DNA from: Streptomyces sp. CC0208
GTDB lineage: Bacteria; Actinomycetota; Actinomycetes; Streptomycetales; Streptomycetaceae
Reading direction: 5' to 3'
Length of the DNA: 64,000 bases
NCBI RefSeq assembly: GCF_003443735.1
Contig: NZ_CP031969.1
Span: 9,052,001 to 9,116,000 of the forward strand
The position numbers and the translations under genes are program-made. The notes under the pieces are model-generated. The model made no database searches, had not been told where the DNA came from, and saw only the letters and a list, made by a program, of their open reading frames with translations. This document shows positions 7,847 to 16,997 of the stretch, piece by piece; position 1 is the stretch's first letter; every line of letters starts with the position of its first letter.

Positions 7847-8582
7847 GCTGCTCCTCCGTTGTGGTGAGGAAGGCCCCGAGGTGGTCCAGGAGAAGGGGCA
7901 GCCGCTCGCCGTCGAAGGCGGTGAAGTGGTCGCCGGGCAGCGGCCGTACGGTCAGGTGCGTAGCCACCTCGCGCCAGGCCGCCAAGTGGTCGTCGTTGTC
8001 CTCGTCCGCGCACGGCATCAGCAGTGTGGGGCAGTCGTGGCGCACCTCGGCCCGGTAGGAGACGACGGCGTCGAGGTGCGCGTCGGCGGTCGCGGCGACC
8101 CGGTCGGCGGGAACGCCGCTGTCGTCGGCGGCGAGGGAGGCGTGGACCCGCTCGCGCCACCGCCGGGCAGCCGCCGGATCACGGTCGATGCGGGCGGCGG
8201 GGCTGTCGACCATCACGACCCGTGGCCGCCGTCCCTCCTCGGCCAGCCGCGCGGCCAGCTCCCAGGCGAGCACGCCGCCGAGTGACCAGCCGAACAACAG
8301 CTCCGGTGGCTCGGGGAGTTCAGCCAGCAGCGACCAGTAGCGGTCCGTCATCGCGGCGACGCTGCGGTCCGGCTCCTCTCCCGGCGCCAGCCCGTACCCG
8401 CGCAGGGCGACGACCGGGCCGGACCGGCGCAGGGCGAACCCGACGCCCGTGTAGGCCCCGACACCGCCGCCGGCGGCGTGGACGAGGACGCTGCACCTTC
8501 CGGGCCGGGGCCGGCCCATCGGCATGAGCACCGGCTGGGCGACATCCGGGCGGCTCATGGTGTGCGTCCGCGACGCGGGCAA
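7839..8582 (-). CDS. Type II thioesterase / alpha-beta hydrolase of the cluster
   Basis: Alpha/beta-hydrolase of the NRPS/PKS thioesterase family: an oxyanion region VLVHAAGGGVGAY, nucleophile Ser100 in LLFGWSLGGVLAWELA, a late Asp in PCADEDNDD, and His in LPGDHFTAF. It would clear misloaded carriers or release product. The start is uncertain: TTG at 8580-8582 is the longest reasonable start, with a purine-rich AAAGGAAAG about 18 bases upstream, while ATG at 8556-8558 gives a protein eight residues shorter. It is the first gene of the minus-strand operon and overlaps the ProA-like gene by 8 bases. Confidence 0.85.
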   Translation of the reverse strand: MPASRTHTMSRPDVAQPVLMPMGRPRPGRCSVLVHAAGGGVGAYTGVGFALRRSGPVVALRGYGLAPGEEPDRSVAAMTDRYWSLLAELPEPPELLFGWSLGGVLAWELAARLAEEGRRPRVVMVDSPAARIDRDPAAARRWRERVHASLAADDSGVPADRVAATADAHLDAVVSYRAEVRHDCPTLLMPCADEDNDDHLAAWREVATHLTVRPLPGDHFTAFDGERLPLLLDHLGAFLTTTEEQHA

Positions 8583-8894
8583 CCGATCATCAATGATCTT
8601 TCCTTTCCGTACTCAATGGCACCGACGAGAAGCGAATTCCGCGCCACCCACCTTTCAAACGAACTCCGTTCGCACCCATAGAGGGCTCTTATATTCCTCG
8701 ACTGCGGGCATTATGAAAGCTGGTCAGGGTCGAAATTAGGTGCTCTTATCGACACCATGCGAACAATTTATGGCTTGGAAAACTGACTCGAATCAACGAA
8801 TCCCAGCGGGGTAATCGGCGCTCGACGCCACGACCGCCGACAAGGGCCGGCCTGTCGTCGCCCAGCTATTCCGCCGAATTCAGAGGGACCCCGC
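8583..8894. promoter_or_regulatory. Divergent promoter region of the biosynthetic cluster
   Basis: About 310 bases between the thioesterase (minus) and the aminomutase (plus). It is visibly more AT-rich than the flanking genes, for example around 8640-8790. Both long operons must be driven from here as no other gap of this size exists in 1-17 kb. I cannot assign -10/-35 boxes with confidence and no regulator gene is adjacent. Confidence 0.6.
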
Positions 8895-10211
8895 ATGACA
8901 CTGATGCTCGACCAACCGGTCGGCAGTACCCGCTTCCGTGCCTTCGGCCCGCGGCAGATCGACGACATCGCCCGGCGTTACGGGCTTTCCCCGAAGATCC
9001 GGGACGGCATCGCCCTGCTGGCACACGTACTGCCGTTCCGCGTCAACGAGTACGTGCTCGACCAGCTGATCGACTGGACGGACCCGGCGCAGGACCCGAT
9101 CTTTCGCCTGGTCTTCCCCCAGCGTGGCATGCTCCCGGAAGACGACGAGCGCTCCCTGGAGTCGCTCGTGCGCTCGGGGGCGGCCAAGCGCGAGATGGCC
9201 GCCGAGGTCGCCCGGATCCGCGCCGGACTCAACCCCCACCCCTCCGGGCAGCGCGAGTACAACGTGCCGGTGCACGAGGGCGAACGGCTGGCCGGCCTGC
9301 AGCACAAGTACCGCGAGACGGTGCTGTACTTCCCCACCCAGGGGCAGTCCTGCCACTCCTTCTGCACCTATTGCTTCCGGTGGGCGCAGTTCGTGGGAGA
9401 CCCCTCCCTGCGCTTCGCCGCCCCCGGCCCGGACCGGCTCGTCAGCTACCTGCACGACCACCCCGAGGTCAGCGACGTCCTGGTGACCGGGGGCGACCCG
9501 ATGGTGATGAGCACCGAACGCCTCACCGGGCACCTGGAGCCGCTGCTCGGCGTGGAGAGCGTCAACACTGTCCGCATCGGCACCAAGTCCCTGGCCTACT
9601 GGCCGCAGCGCTTCGTGAGCGACGCGGACGCCGACTCGCTGCTGCGGCTCTTCGAGCGGATCGCGGCCACGGGCAAACAGGTCGCCGTCATGGCCCACTT
9701 CACCCACCCCCGCGAGTTGCGCACCGCCCGGGTGACCGAGGCCGTGCGGCGGATCCGGGCCACGGGAGCCGTGGTCTACTGCCAGGCCCCGATGGTCGCG
9801 CACATCAACGACGACGCCGAGACGTGGGCCTCCATGTGGAAGTCCGAACTGGCGCTCGGCGCGGTCCCGTACTACATGTTCGTCGAACGCGACACCGGCC
9901 CCTACGACTACTTCAAGGTGCCGCTGGCCCGCGCGATGGAGATCTTCCACACCGCCTACCGCACCCTGCCGGGACTCGCCCGCACCGTGCGCGGCCCGGT
10001 GATGTCCACCACGCCCGGCAAGGTCGTGGTGGACGGCGTCGAGACCCTCGGCGGAGACCGGTACTTCCAGCTGCGGCTGGCACAGGCCCGCAACCCCGCC
10101 CTGGTCGGCCGCCCGTTCCGGGCGCACTACGACCCCAGTGCCAGCTGGCTCAGCGACCTCGAGATCGCGGCGGACACGCCGCAGGACATCCGGGAGGCGC
10201 TGCGGTCGTGA
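8895..10211 (+). CDS. KamA-family radical SAM amino-acid 2,3-aminomutase
   Basis: 438 residues. The radical SAM cluster motif is Cys153-x3-Cys157-x2-Cys160 in GQSCHSFCTYCFRWAQF, the form typical of lysine 2,3-aminomutase relatives. A TGGDP segment follows, and the late TTPGKVVVDG probably carries the PLP Lys. The family moves an alpha-amino group to the beta carbon (beta-lysine, beta-glutamate, beta-arginine) using [4Fe-4S], SAM and PLP. As the first gene of the plus-strand operon it probably makes a beta-amino acid building block; which amino acid is used cannot be read. The RBS GAGGGA lies about 7 bases before the ATG. Confidence 0.9.
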   Translation: MTLMLDQPVGSTRFRAFGPRQIDDIARRYGLSPKIRDGIALLAHVLPFRVNEYVLDQLIDWTDPAQDPIFRLVFPQRGMLPEDDERSLESLVRSGAAKREMAAEVARIRAGLNPHPSGQREYNVPVHEGERLAGLQHKYRETVLYFPTQGQSCHSFCTYCFRWAQFVGDPSLRFAAPGPDRLVSYLHDHPEVSDVLVTGGDPMVMSTERLTGHLEPLLGVESVNTVRIGTKSLAYWPQRFVSDADADSLLRLFERIAATGKQVAVMAHFTHPRELRTARVTEAVRRIRATGAVVYCQAPMVAHINDDAETWASMWKSELALGAVPYYMFVERDTGPYDYFKVPLARAMEIFHTAYRTLPGLARTVRGPVMSTTPGKVVVDGVETLGGDRYFQLRLAQARNPALVGRPFRAHYDPSASWLSDLEIAADTPQDIREALRS

Positions 10212-11461
10212 ACGCCTCGATGTCCCCCAATCTCGCCCTCAACGAAGAGGTCGCGCGGCTGCGGGCCCAGGGCCGGTCCGTCGTCCACCTCGGTTTCGGC
10301 GAGTCCCGGCTGCCCGCCTTCGCCCCCCTGGTGGAGCAACTGCGCGCCGGCGCCCACCGCAACGCCTACGGGCCCGTGGCCGGAGCGCCCGACGCCCTCG
10401 CATCGCTCACCGGCTACTTCGAGCGCCGCGGCCTGCCCACCGGCCCGCAGGACGTCCTGCTCGGCCCTGGCAGCAAGTCCCTGCTCATGGCACTGAACCT
10501 GGTCCTGCCGGGAGACGTGCTCCTGCCGCGTCCCAGCTGGAACTCCTACGAACCACAGGCGCGTATGGCCGGGAAGAGGGTGTACGGCGTCCCGATCCCC
10601 GCCGAATGCGGCGGCATCCCCGACCCGGACGCCCTGCCGGAGACCATCGAGCGTGCCCGCCGGACGGGAGGCGACCCTCGTATCGTCGTGCTCACGCTCC
10701 CAGACAACCCGACCGGCACGCTCGCCACCGCCGGGCTGATCGAGCGGGTGTGCCGGATCGCCGAGGCGGAGGACCTGGTCGTCGTCTCGGACGAGATCTA
10801 CCGCGATGTCATGCACCGGCCCGACGCCCCCTTCCTCAGCCCCGCCGAAGTGGCCCCCGGCCGCACCGTGGTGACCACCGGGCTGTCCAAGTCCCTGGCG
10901 CTCGGCGGCTGGCGCATCGGCGGTCTGCGGGTGCCCCCCGGCGCCCGGGGGCGCGACCTGCGCGACCGGTTGGTCGCCGTGGCCAGCGACATGTGGTCCA
11001 CGCTGTCGGGTCCGATGCAGCAGGTCGCCGCGTACGCCTTCGGCGACCCGCCCGAGATCCGGCAGCGGCTGGCGGCGAGCGCACGACTGCACGGAGCCGT
11101 GGCCCGTGCCGTGCACGCCGCGGCGATCGCCGCGGGAGCCACGTGCCGGCCGCCCACCGGTGCGTTCTACGTCTACCCCGACTTCGAGCCGCGGCGCGAG
11201 GCGCTGGCGCAGCGGGGGGTGGCCGGATCGGCGGCGCTGGCCCGTCATCTGCTGGACGAGCACGGCCTGGCCGTCCTCGCGGGACATCACCTCGGCGACG
11301 ATCCCGGCGCGCTGCGCTTCAAAGCCGCCACCAGCATGCTCTACGGCGACACCGACGAGGAGCAGGAGGCCGCCCTCGCGGCTCCCGACCCGCTCGACCT
11401 CCCGCACGTCGCCGACGCCCTCGTCCGCGTCGCAGAAGGCTTCGCCAAACTCGCCGCCTGA
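10208..11461 (+). CDS. Class I/II PLP aminotransferase
   Basis: 417 residues; GTG start at 10208 overlaps the aminomutase stop as GTGA. Fold-type I hallmarks: a GPGSKSLLMAL loop, LPDNPTGT (substrate/PLP binding), SDEIYRDV, and PLP Lys228 in TTGLSKSLALGGWRIGG. It is similar to aspartate or aromatic aminotransferases, exchanging an amino group between an amino acid and a keto acid. Tight coupling to the aminomutase suggests it prepares or consumes that enzyme's substrate or product. Confidence 0.88.
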   Translation: MNASMSPNLALNEEVARLRAQGRSVVHLGFGESRLPAFAPLVEQLRAGAHRNAYGPVAGAPDALASLTGYFERRGLPTGPQDVLLGPGSKSLLMALNLVLPGDVLLPRPSWNSYEPQARMAGKRVYGVPIPAECGGIPDPDALPETIERARRTGGDPRIVVLTLPDNPTGTLATAGLIERVCRIAEAEDLVVVSDEIYRDVMHRPDAPFLSPAEVAPGRTVVTTGLSKSLALGGWRIGGLRVPPGARGRDLRDRLVAVASDMWSTLSGPMQQVAAYAFGDPPEIRQRLAASARLHGAVARAVHAAAIAAGATCRPPTGAFYVYPDFEPRREALAQRGVAGSAALARHLLDEHGLAVLAGHHLGDDPGALRFKAATSMLYGDTDEEQEAALAAPDPLDLPHVADALVRVAEGFAKLAA

Positions 11462-11479
11462 CCCCACCTGGGAGACATC

Positions 11480-11746
11480 ATGGAGACACCCGACGTCCGC
11501 GCGGTCGTCACCGGCATCACCGCCGAGGTCCTCGGCGTCGACCACGGCGACCTGTACAGCACCTGCGCGCTGACGGACCTGCCCACGTTCAGCTCCTTCC
11601 GCATCGTGGAGATCGTCGAGCGGGTCGAGGAGGAACTCGACACCGAGGTCGAGGCGAGCGAACTCACCCCGGACAACCTCAGTCGCCTGGACACACTCAT
11701 CGCCCTCTTCGAGCGGACCCTGCGCACGAGCGGGGTGCCCGGATGA
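11480..11746 (+). CDS. Stand-alone carrier protein (ACP 3) with atypical attachment site
   Basis: 88 residues with carrier-protein helices: an early ITAEVLGVD, then LTDLPTFSSFRIVEIVERVEEELDTEV. By alignment to the D-S-L pattern the attachment residue is Ser39, with Ser38 and Phe40 in place of Asp and Leu. The gene follows the aminotransferase by 18 bases and overlaps the second acyl-CoA-dehydrogenase-like gene by ATGA, repeating the ACP-oxidase pairing seen on the other strand. Confidence 0.82.
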   Translation: METPDVRAVVTGITAEVLGVDHGDLYSTCALTDLPTFSSFRIVEIVERVEEELDTEVEASELTPDNLSRLDTLIALFERTLRTSGVPG

Positions 11747-12924
11747 CCGTCACCGACCTCCCCCGCACGGCGTGGCGCCCCGCCGACCTCGAACGTGCCG
11801 TGTCCGAGGTCGAGGCGGAGGCCGCCCGCCACGCCGAGGCCTGCGACCGCGAGGCGCGCTTCCCCGCCGAGGCGCTGAAGGCCATGCGCCGCACCGGTCT
11901 CCTCGGGCTCATGGTGCCCGCCGAGGACGGCGGCCCCGGCGGCGGCATGGCCGAACTGCTGGCCGTCAGCAGCCGTCTTTCCCGCACCTGCATGTCGGTC
12001 GGCATGATCTTCACCATGCACTGCCAACAGGTGGCCGCCGTCGTCCGGGACGGCGGCCCCCTCCGGGAACGGCTACTGCCCCGTATCGTCCGCGGCGAGC
12101 TCTATCTGGCCTCGGTGACCACCGAGGCCGCCACCGGCGGACACCTGTTGTCCTCCGGGTCCACGCTGGCGGCCGGCGACGACTCCACCGTCCGCGTGGA
12201 CCGCTTCGCCCCCGTGGTGACCGGAGGCAGCCACGCCGACGGATTCCTCATCACCGCCCTGGCCCCGGACGCCACGTCCCCCTCCCGGCTGTCGCTGGTC
12301 TACGCCGAGCGCGACCAGCTCACCGTCACGGTACGGGGTGACTGGAACCCGATGGGCATGCGCGCCACCCACAGCGCGCCCCTGCACCTGGCCGGCGAGA
12401 TCCCCCGCGACCAGGTCGTCGGTGAGCACGGGGCGTTCCGGGACATCGCGGTACGCACCTTCGCCCCACTGGCCCACCTCGGCTGGGCGGCGTGCTGGCA
12501 GGGCGCCGCCGACGGCGCGCTCCAGCGCGTCGTGACCCTGCTGCGGGCCGAGCGGCGCCGCTACGACCTGGAGTCGCCCCTGCTGCTCACCCGCCTCTCG
12601 AGGGTCCGCCAACGCCTGGACACCGTCCACGCGTTGATCACGCACGCCGCGTCGGTCCTCGCTTCGGCCGAGGACACCACGAGCGCGCCGGTGCAACTCC
12701 TGATCAACGCGGTGAAACTGACCGCATCGGAGCTGTGCCCGGCGGCGGCCGACGAGTTGACGGACCTGATGGGCATGCGCCACGGCTACCTGCGGGACTC
12801 GCCGACCGGCCTCGAGCGGACGCTGCGCGACCTGCGGTCCGCCCCCCTGAACTACAGCAACGACCGCCTGCACGCGGCGGACGGCGTGCTGGCCCTCATG
12901 GACCGGGAGGTCCGCCATGTCTGA
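11743..12924 (+). CDS. Acyl-CoA-dehydrogenase-like flavoprotein, copy 2
   Basis: 393 residues. The N-terminal helical domain has GLLGLMVPAEDGGPGGGMAEL, typical of the superfamily. The middle domain has YLASVTTEAATGGHL where dehydrogenases have the T-E-P/x-G-SD segment, and NPMGMRATHSAPL. The C-terminus has SAPLNYSNDRLH where a catalytic Glu or the FAD-contact loop would be expected, so a standard dehydrogenase reaction is not assured. It is coupled to ACP 3 upstream and overlaps the adenylation gene downstream, so a carrier-bound aminoacyl thioester is the likely substrate. Confidence 0.75.
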   Translation: MTVTDLPRTAWRPADLERAVSEVEAEAARHAEACDREARFPAEALKAMRRTGLLGLMVPAEDGGPGGGMAELLAVSSRLSRTCMSVGMIFTMHCQQVAAVVRDGGPLRERLLPRIVRGELYLASVTTEAATGGHLLSSGSTLAAGDDSTVRVDRFAPVVTGGSHADGFLITALAPDATSPSRLSLVYAERDQLTVTVRGDWNPMGMRATHSAPLHLAGEIPRDQVVGEHGAFRDIAVRTFAPLAHLGWAACWQGAADGALQRVVTLLRAERRRYDLESPLLLTRLSRVRQRLDTVHALITHAASVLASAEDTTSAPVQLLINAVKLTASELCPAAADELTDLMGMRHGYLRDSPTGLERTLRDLRSAPLNYSNDRLHAADGVLALMDREVRHV

Positions 12925-14464
12925 CTCGCTCTTCGACCTGTTCTCCGCAAGCGCACGGCGGCACGCTGACCGACCCGCCCTGTGCGCGGCCGGCGTGACC
13001 CTCACCTACCGGGAGCTGGCCCGGACCGCCGAACGCCTCGCGGCCCACCTCGGCCCGGTCCCACCGGGAGCGCGTATCGGGCTGCTGGCCGCCCGCTCAC
13101 CGCTGGCGTACGCCGGATACCTGGCCGTCCTGCGCACCGGGGCGACCGTGGTCCCGCTCAACCCGATCTTCCCCGCGCAGCGCAACGCCGCCATCGCCGC
13201 CCGGGCCGGCCTGCGGACCGTCCTCACCGACATCGCGTTGCAGGATCTGATGCGCGACAGCGCGGTCCCGCTCGCCCTGGCGAAGGCGGACGGCACGCCG
13301 TCGGGGCACCTCTCCTCGGCGGCGTCGGCCGGCGGGACCACGGCCGGGACGGGAGGCCCGGCCGCGTCATCGCCCGTCGACGAGGCCCCCGCCTACATCC
13401 TCTTCACGTCGGGCTCGACGGGCGTCCCCAAGGGCCTGCCCCTCACGCACGGCAACGTGCTCCCCTACATCGCCTACCAGGTGGAACGCTACGAAGTCGC
13501 TCCGGGTGACCGGCTGAGCCAAACCTTCGACCTGACCTTCGACCCGTCCGTGTTCGACATGTTCGTCACGTGGGCCGGCGGCGCCACCCTGGTCGTGCCG
13601 CAGCGGGAGGACCTCGCCGACCCGGCCGCCTTCGCCCGGGCGAACCGGCTCACGCACTGGTTCTCCGTGCCGTCGGTGGTCTCGCTGGCCGCACGCATGC
13701 GCCGGTTGCCGGCCGGGTGCCTCCCCGACCTGCGGTGGGGTCTGTTCGCGGGGGAACAGCTGACCCTCAAGCAGGCGGCCGCCTGGCACCGGGCGGCACC
13801 ACAGGCGGTCATCGAGAACCTGTACGGCCCCACCGAACTCACCGTCACCTGCACCGCCTACCGGCTGCCTGCCGACCCCGCCGACTGGCCGAGCACCCGC
13901 AACGCCTCCGTCCCGATCGGCCACCGCCTGCCGCACCTGGAGCACGTCGTCCTGGACGAGACGGGCAGTCCTGCGGCCATGGGCGAGCTGTGCGTACGCG
14001 GCGTGCAGCGCTTCGCGGGCTACCTGGACCCGGAGAACAACGCGGGCCGCTTCCTCGACTGGGAGCCCGGCGCCGGCGCCCGCGTCCACGACACGCACGA
14101 CGTCCCGCCGGCACGGCTGTGGTACCGCACCGGCGACCGGGTCGTGGAGGAGGACGGGGTGCTGACCCACCTCGGCCGGCTGGACGCCCAGGTCCAAGTC
14201 CACGGCTACCGTGTGGAGCTGGGGGAGGTCGAGGCGGCCCTCGGCAGCCACCCCGGTGTCGAGGACGCCGCCGTCCTCTTCGACGGCACCGACCTCAGGG
14301 CTCTCTACGTGGGCGCCTCGGTGCCCGTGGCGGAACTGGCCGGATGGGTGGCGGGCCGGCTGCCGGCCTACATGGTCCCCGGCCGGTTCCTGCGGGTGGA
14401 CCGCTTCCCGCTCAACGACAACGGCAAGCTCGACCGCAAGAGGCTGGAGACGCTGGCATGCTGA
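12917..14464 (+). CDS. Stand-alone amino-acid adenylation enzyme
   Basis: 515 residues covering a complete NRPS-type A domain with no attached carrier or condensation domain. Core motifs: YILFTSGSTGVPKGLPLTH (A3), TFDLTFDPSVFDMF (A4, with the Asp that usually grips the alpha-amino group), NLYGPTELTVT (A5), LWYRTGDRV (A7), LGRLDAQVQVHGYRVELGEVE (A8) and PLNDNGKLDRK (A10 Lys). It should activate an amino acid with ATP and load it onto a free-standing carrier, most simply ACP 3, two genes upstream. The substrate code is not assigned. Confidence 0.9.
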   Translation: MSDSLFDLFSASARRHADRPALCAAGVTLTYRELARTAERLAAHLGPVPPGARIGLLAARSPLAYAGYLAVLRTGATVVPLNPIFPAQRNAAIAARAGLRTVLTDIALQDLMRDSAVPLALAKADGTPSGHLSSAASAGGTTAGTGGPAASSPVDEAPAYILFTSGSTGVPKGLPLTHGNVLPYIAYQVERYEVAPGDRLSQTFDLTFDPSVFDMFVTWAGGATLVVPQREDLADPAAFARANRLTHWFSVPSVVSLAARMRRLPAGCLPDLRWGLFAGEQLTLKQAAAWHRAAPQAVIENLYGPTELTVTCTAYRLPADPADWPSTRNASVPIGHRLPHLEHVVLDETGSPAAMGELCVRGVQRFAGYLDPENNAGRFLDWEPGAGARVHDTHDVPPARLWYRTGDRVVEEDGVLTHLGRLDAQVQVHGYRVELGEVEAALGSHPGVEDAAVLFDGTDLRALYVGASVPVAELAGWVAGRLPAYMVPGRFLRVDRFPLNDNGKLDRKRLETLAC

Positions 14465-15738
14465 GGAACGACCACGACGCACTCTGGCACAACTCCCTCA
14501 CGCCGCAGATCGTCCGGGACGGCGGCTTCGACGCCGGCGCCATCGTGCACGGCAAGGGCTGCCGCGTGCAGGATGCCACCGGCACCTGGTATCTGGACGC
14601 CCGGGCGGCGATGTGGAACACGACCCTCGGCTACAGCTGCGAACGGATCGTGGACGCCGTCACCGAGCAGCTCCGCCGACTGCCGGTGGCCCAGATCATC
14701 CGCTACGAGGAGCCCTCCGAGGTCTCCCTGCACTATGCCCGCCGACTGGTCGCCGAACTGCCCGACCCTCTCAACCATGTGCGCTTCGGCAGCACCGGCT
14801 CTCAGATGACCAGCGCCGCCGTGCTCATGTCGCGCTTCGTGCGCAAGGTCCGCGGCGAGACGCAGCGCCTCAAGGTCCTCGCCTTCACCAACGGCTATCA
14901 CGGCACCGGGGGCCTGGCGGGCGCGCTCACCGGCGAACGGCAGATGCACGCGCTGCAGGCCCCGCTCACCCCGGAGGTGCACCATGTCCGGCCCTGGGAT
15001 CTCGACGCCCTCGAACGGGCCGTGCAGCGCCGCGGGCCGGAGAACATCACCGCCGTGATCGTCGAGCCGATCATGGGCACCGATGTCGTGCCCGCACCCG
15101 AAGGGGCCCTCGCCGCGATCCGGGAACTGTGCGACCGGCACGGCATCCATCTCATCGCTGACGAGGTCACCACGGGATTCGGCCGAACGGGCGCGATGTC
15201 GGTGATGGCCTCGCAGGGCGTCCTGCCCGACATGCTGGTGCTGGGCAAGGGCATCACCTCTGGCTACTTCCCGCTGGCCGCCCTGGTCTGCTCGGACGCC
15301 GTCTTCGACGAGGCCGTCTCCCGTCCGGAGTATGTCTTCCCGCACGGCTGCACCGCCGACGGCCATCCTGCCGCCATGGCCGCCGGACTGGCCGTCCTGG
15401 ACGAACTGGCCGACGGCACGCTCCTGGAGCGGGTGCGGACGACCGGGGCGGAGATCCGCCGGCGGGTGCGCGCGGCGGCCGAGGAGATCCCGCTGATCCA
15501 CGACGTGCGCGGCGAAGGCCTGATGATCGGCGTCGAGCTGCGCCGGGAATCGGGCCGTCTGGGTGAGAGCGAGATGGCGCAGGTGCGCAACGCCTGCAAG
15601 GCCGCCGGTCTGCTGCTGACCAGTACCAACAACACGCTCGTGCTGATGCCCCCCCTCGTGCTGGGAGACGAGGAGGCCGACGAGCTGGTGGAGCGGCTGA
15701 CAGCCGCGCTGCGTACCGTCGTCGGGCACGGCTCGTGA
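14458..15738 (+). CDS. Class III PLP aminotransferase
   Basis: 426 residues; ATG at 14458 overlaps the adenylation gene stop by 7 bases. Class III hallmarks: FGSTGSQMTSAAV, TNGYHGT, IADEVTTGFGRTG, and PLP Lys264 in LGKGITSGYFPLAA. These enzymes transaminate distal amino groups (omega-amino acids, GABA, diamines) or keto groups far from a carboxylate. With an aminomutase and a semialdehyde-forming ProA-like enzyme in the cluster, amination of a terminal aldehyde is plausible. Confidence 0.88.
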   Translation: MLRNDHDALWHNSLTPQIVRDGGFDAGAIVHGKGCRVQDATGTWYLDARAAMWNTTLGYSCERIVDAVTEQLRRLPVAQIIRYEEPSEVSLHYARRLVAELPDPLNHVRFGSTGSQMTSAAVLMSRFVRKVRGETQRLKVLAFTNGYHGTGGLAGALTGERQMHALQAPLTPEVHHVRPWDLDALERAVQRRGPENITAVIVEPIMGTDVVPAPEGALAAIRELCDRHGIHLIADEVTTGFGRTGAMSVMASQGVLPDMLVLGKGITSGYFPLAALVCSDAVFDEAVSRPEYVFPHGCTADGHPAAMAAGLAVLDELADGTLLERVRTTGAEIRRRVRAAAEEIPLIHDVRGEGLMIGVELRRESGRLGESEMAQVRNACKAAGLLLTSTNNTLVLMPPLVLGDEEADELVERLTAALRTVVGHGS

Positions 15739-16997
15739 CCCGGCGTCCCGCCGTCGCGGTCGTCGACGGCTTCGGGTCCGCCGCCCGGCTGGTGAAGGCG
15801 TTCGACGTCGCCGGGCACGACTGCGTGCGGGTGCAGAGCACCGTCGGCATACCACCCAACTACCGCAGCGAGCTGGACCTCGGCCTGTACGCCGACAACC
15901 TCGTCCACGCCGGCGACGTCGAGGCGACCGCCGCGCGGCTGGCCGACTACCGGACGACCGCCGTGATCGCCGGAACCGAGCAGGGCGTCGAACTCGCCGA
16001 CGCCCTGTGTGAGGCCACCGGCCTGCCGGGCAACGGCACCGCGCTCAGCCACGCCCGGCGCACCAAGGACGTGCAGACGCGGACCGTGGCGGCGGCCGGT
16101 CTGCCCACGGCACGTCAGCTGACGGTCGAGGATGCCGCGCAACTACAGGCGTGGCACGCGCGGCTGGGCAGGCGGGTCGTGGTCAAACCGGTCCGCAGCG
16201 CCCGTAACGACGGGGTGAGCGTCTGTGACAGCCCGGCCGAGTCCGTCGCCGCCTACGAGCGGGTCCGGCACGCCGTCAACGACTTCGGCGTGCGCAACGA
16301 GGGGGTGGTGGCGCAGGAGTACCTGACCGGCACGGAGTTCGTGGTCAACACCGTCAGCCGGGACGGGCGCCACCGCGTCACCGACACCTGGCGCTACCAG
16401 AAGATCGACGTCAACGGCGTCCGCGACCGCATCAACGCCATTCTCTCGCTGCCGCCTTCGGACCCGCGCTGGAGCCGGCTGCGGGAGTACGCCTTCTCGG
16501 TGCTCGACGCCCTCGGCATCGCCCACGGGCCCGCTCATCTCGAGATCATCATGACCTCAGACGGCCCACGCCTGGTGGAGCTCGGCGCCCGACTGTGCGG
16601 CGCGGACGTGGCCCGGTACGCCGTCCTCGTCACCGGTGAGTCGCAGGTCGACCGCACGGTGCAGGCGTACACGGACCCGGAGGCCTTTCTCGCCGACGTC
16701 GACACCCCCTACCGCAGGGACGGGCACGCCGCGATGGCGTTCCTCGCCTCCCCACTGGAAGGCCGCCTCAGGTCGTATCCACTGCTCGGCGAAGTGGAAC
16801 GCCTCGACAGCTACCAGGGCGTGGCGCTGCGGGTCACCCCGGGACAGCAGCTGCACCGCACGGTCGACGACGGCACCGAGCCCCTCGCGGTCGGCCTGGC
16901 GCACGCCGATGCCGCGACCGTCGAGAAGGACCTCCAGACCGTCTGCTACCTCGACGGGTACGGCTTCTACGACGTGGAGGAAGGACACCATGGCTGA
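15735..16997 (+). CDS. ATP-grasp amino-acid/peptide ligase
   Basis: 420 residues, GTG start overlapping the aminotransferase stop as GTGA. The ATP-grasp region includes GRRVVVKPVRSARNDGVSVC (nucleotide-binding Lys and the small flexible loop), VVAQEYLTGTEFVVNTVS, and the metal-binding HGPAHLEIIMTSDGPRLVELGARLCG. The family makes amide bonds through an acyl phosphate; relatives in natural-product clusters are L-amino-acid ligases. It is the most likely enzyme here for joining the finished amino acid to a second unit. A decayed copy follows immediately. Confidence 0.87.
   Translation: MTRRPAVAVVDGFGSAARLVKAFDVAGHDCVRVQSTVGIPPNYRSELDLGLYADNLVHAGDVEATAARLADYRTTAVIAGTEQGVELADALCEATGLPGNGTALSHARRTKDVQTRTVAAAGLPTARQLTVEDAAQLQAWHARLGRRVVVKPVRSARNDGVSVCDSPAESVAAYERVRHAVNDFGVRNEGVVAQEYLTGTEFVVNTVSRDGRHRVTDTWRYQKIDVNGVRDRINAILSLPPSDPRWSRLREYAFSVLDALGIAHGPAHLEIIMTSDGPRLVELGARLCGADVARYAVLVTGESQVDRTVQAYTDPEAFLADVDTPYRRDGHAAMAFLASPLEGRLRSYPLLGEVERLDSYQGVALRVTPGQQLHRTVDDGTEPLAVGLAHADAATVEKDLQTVCYLDGYGFYDVEEGHHG

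Noticed and set aside
5051..7867. 938-residue plus-strand open frame
   Set aside because: Antisense shadow of the TrpB-like, ACP and ProA-like genes; composition is Gly/Val/Asp/Gln-rich without any family signature.
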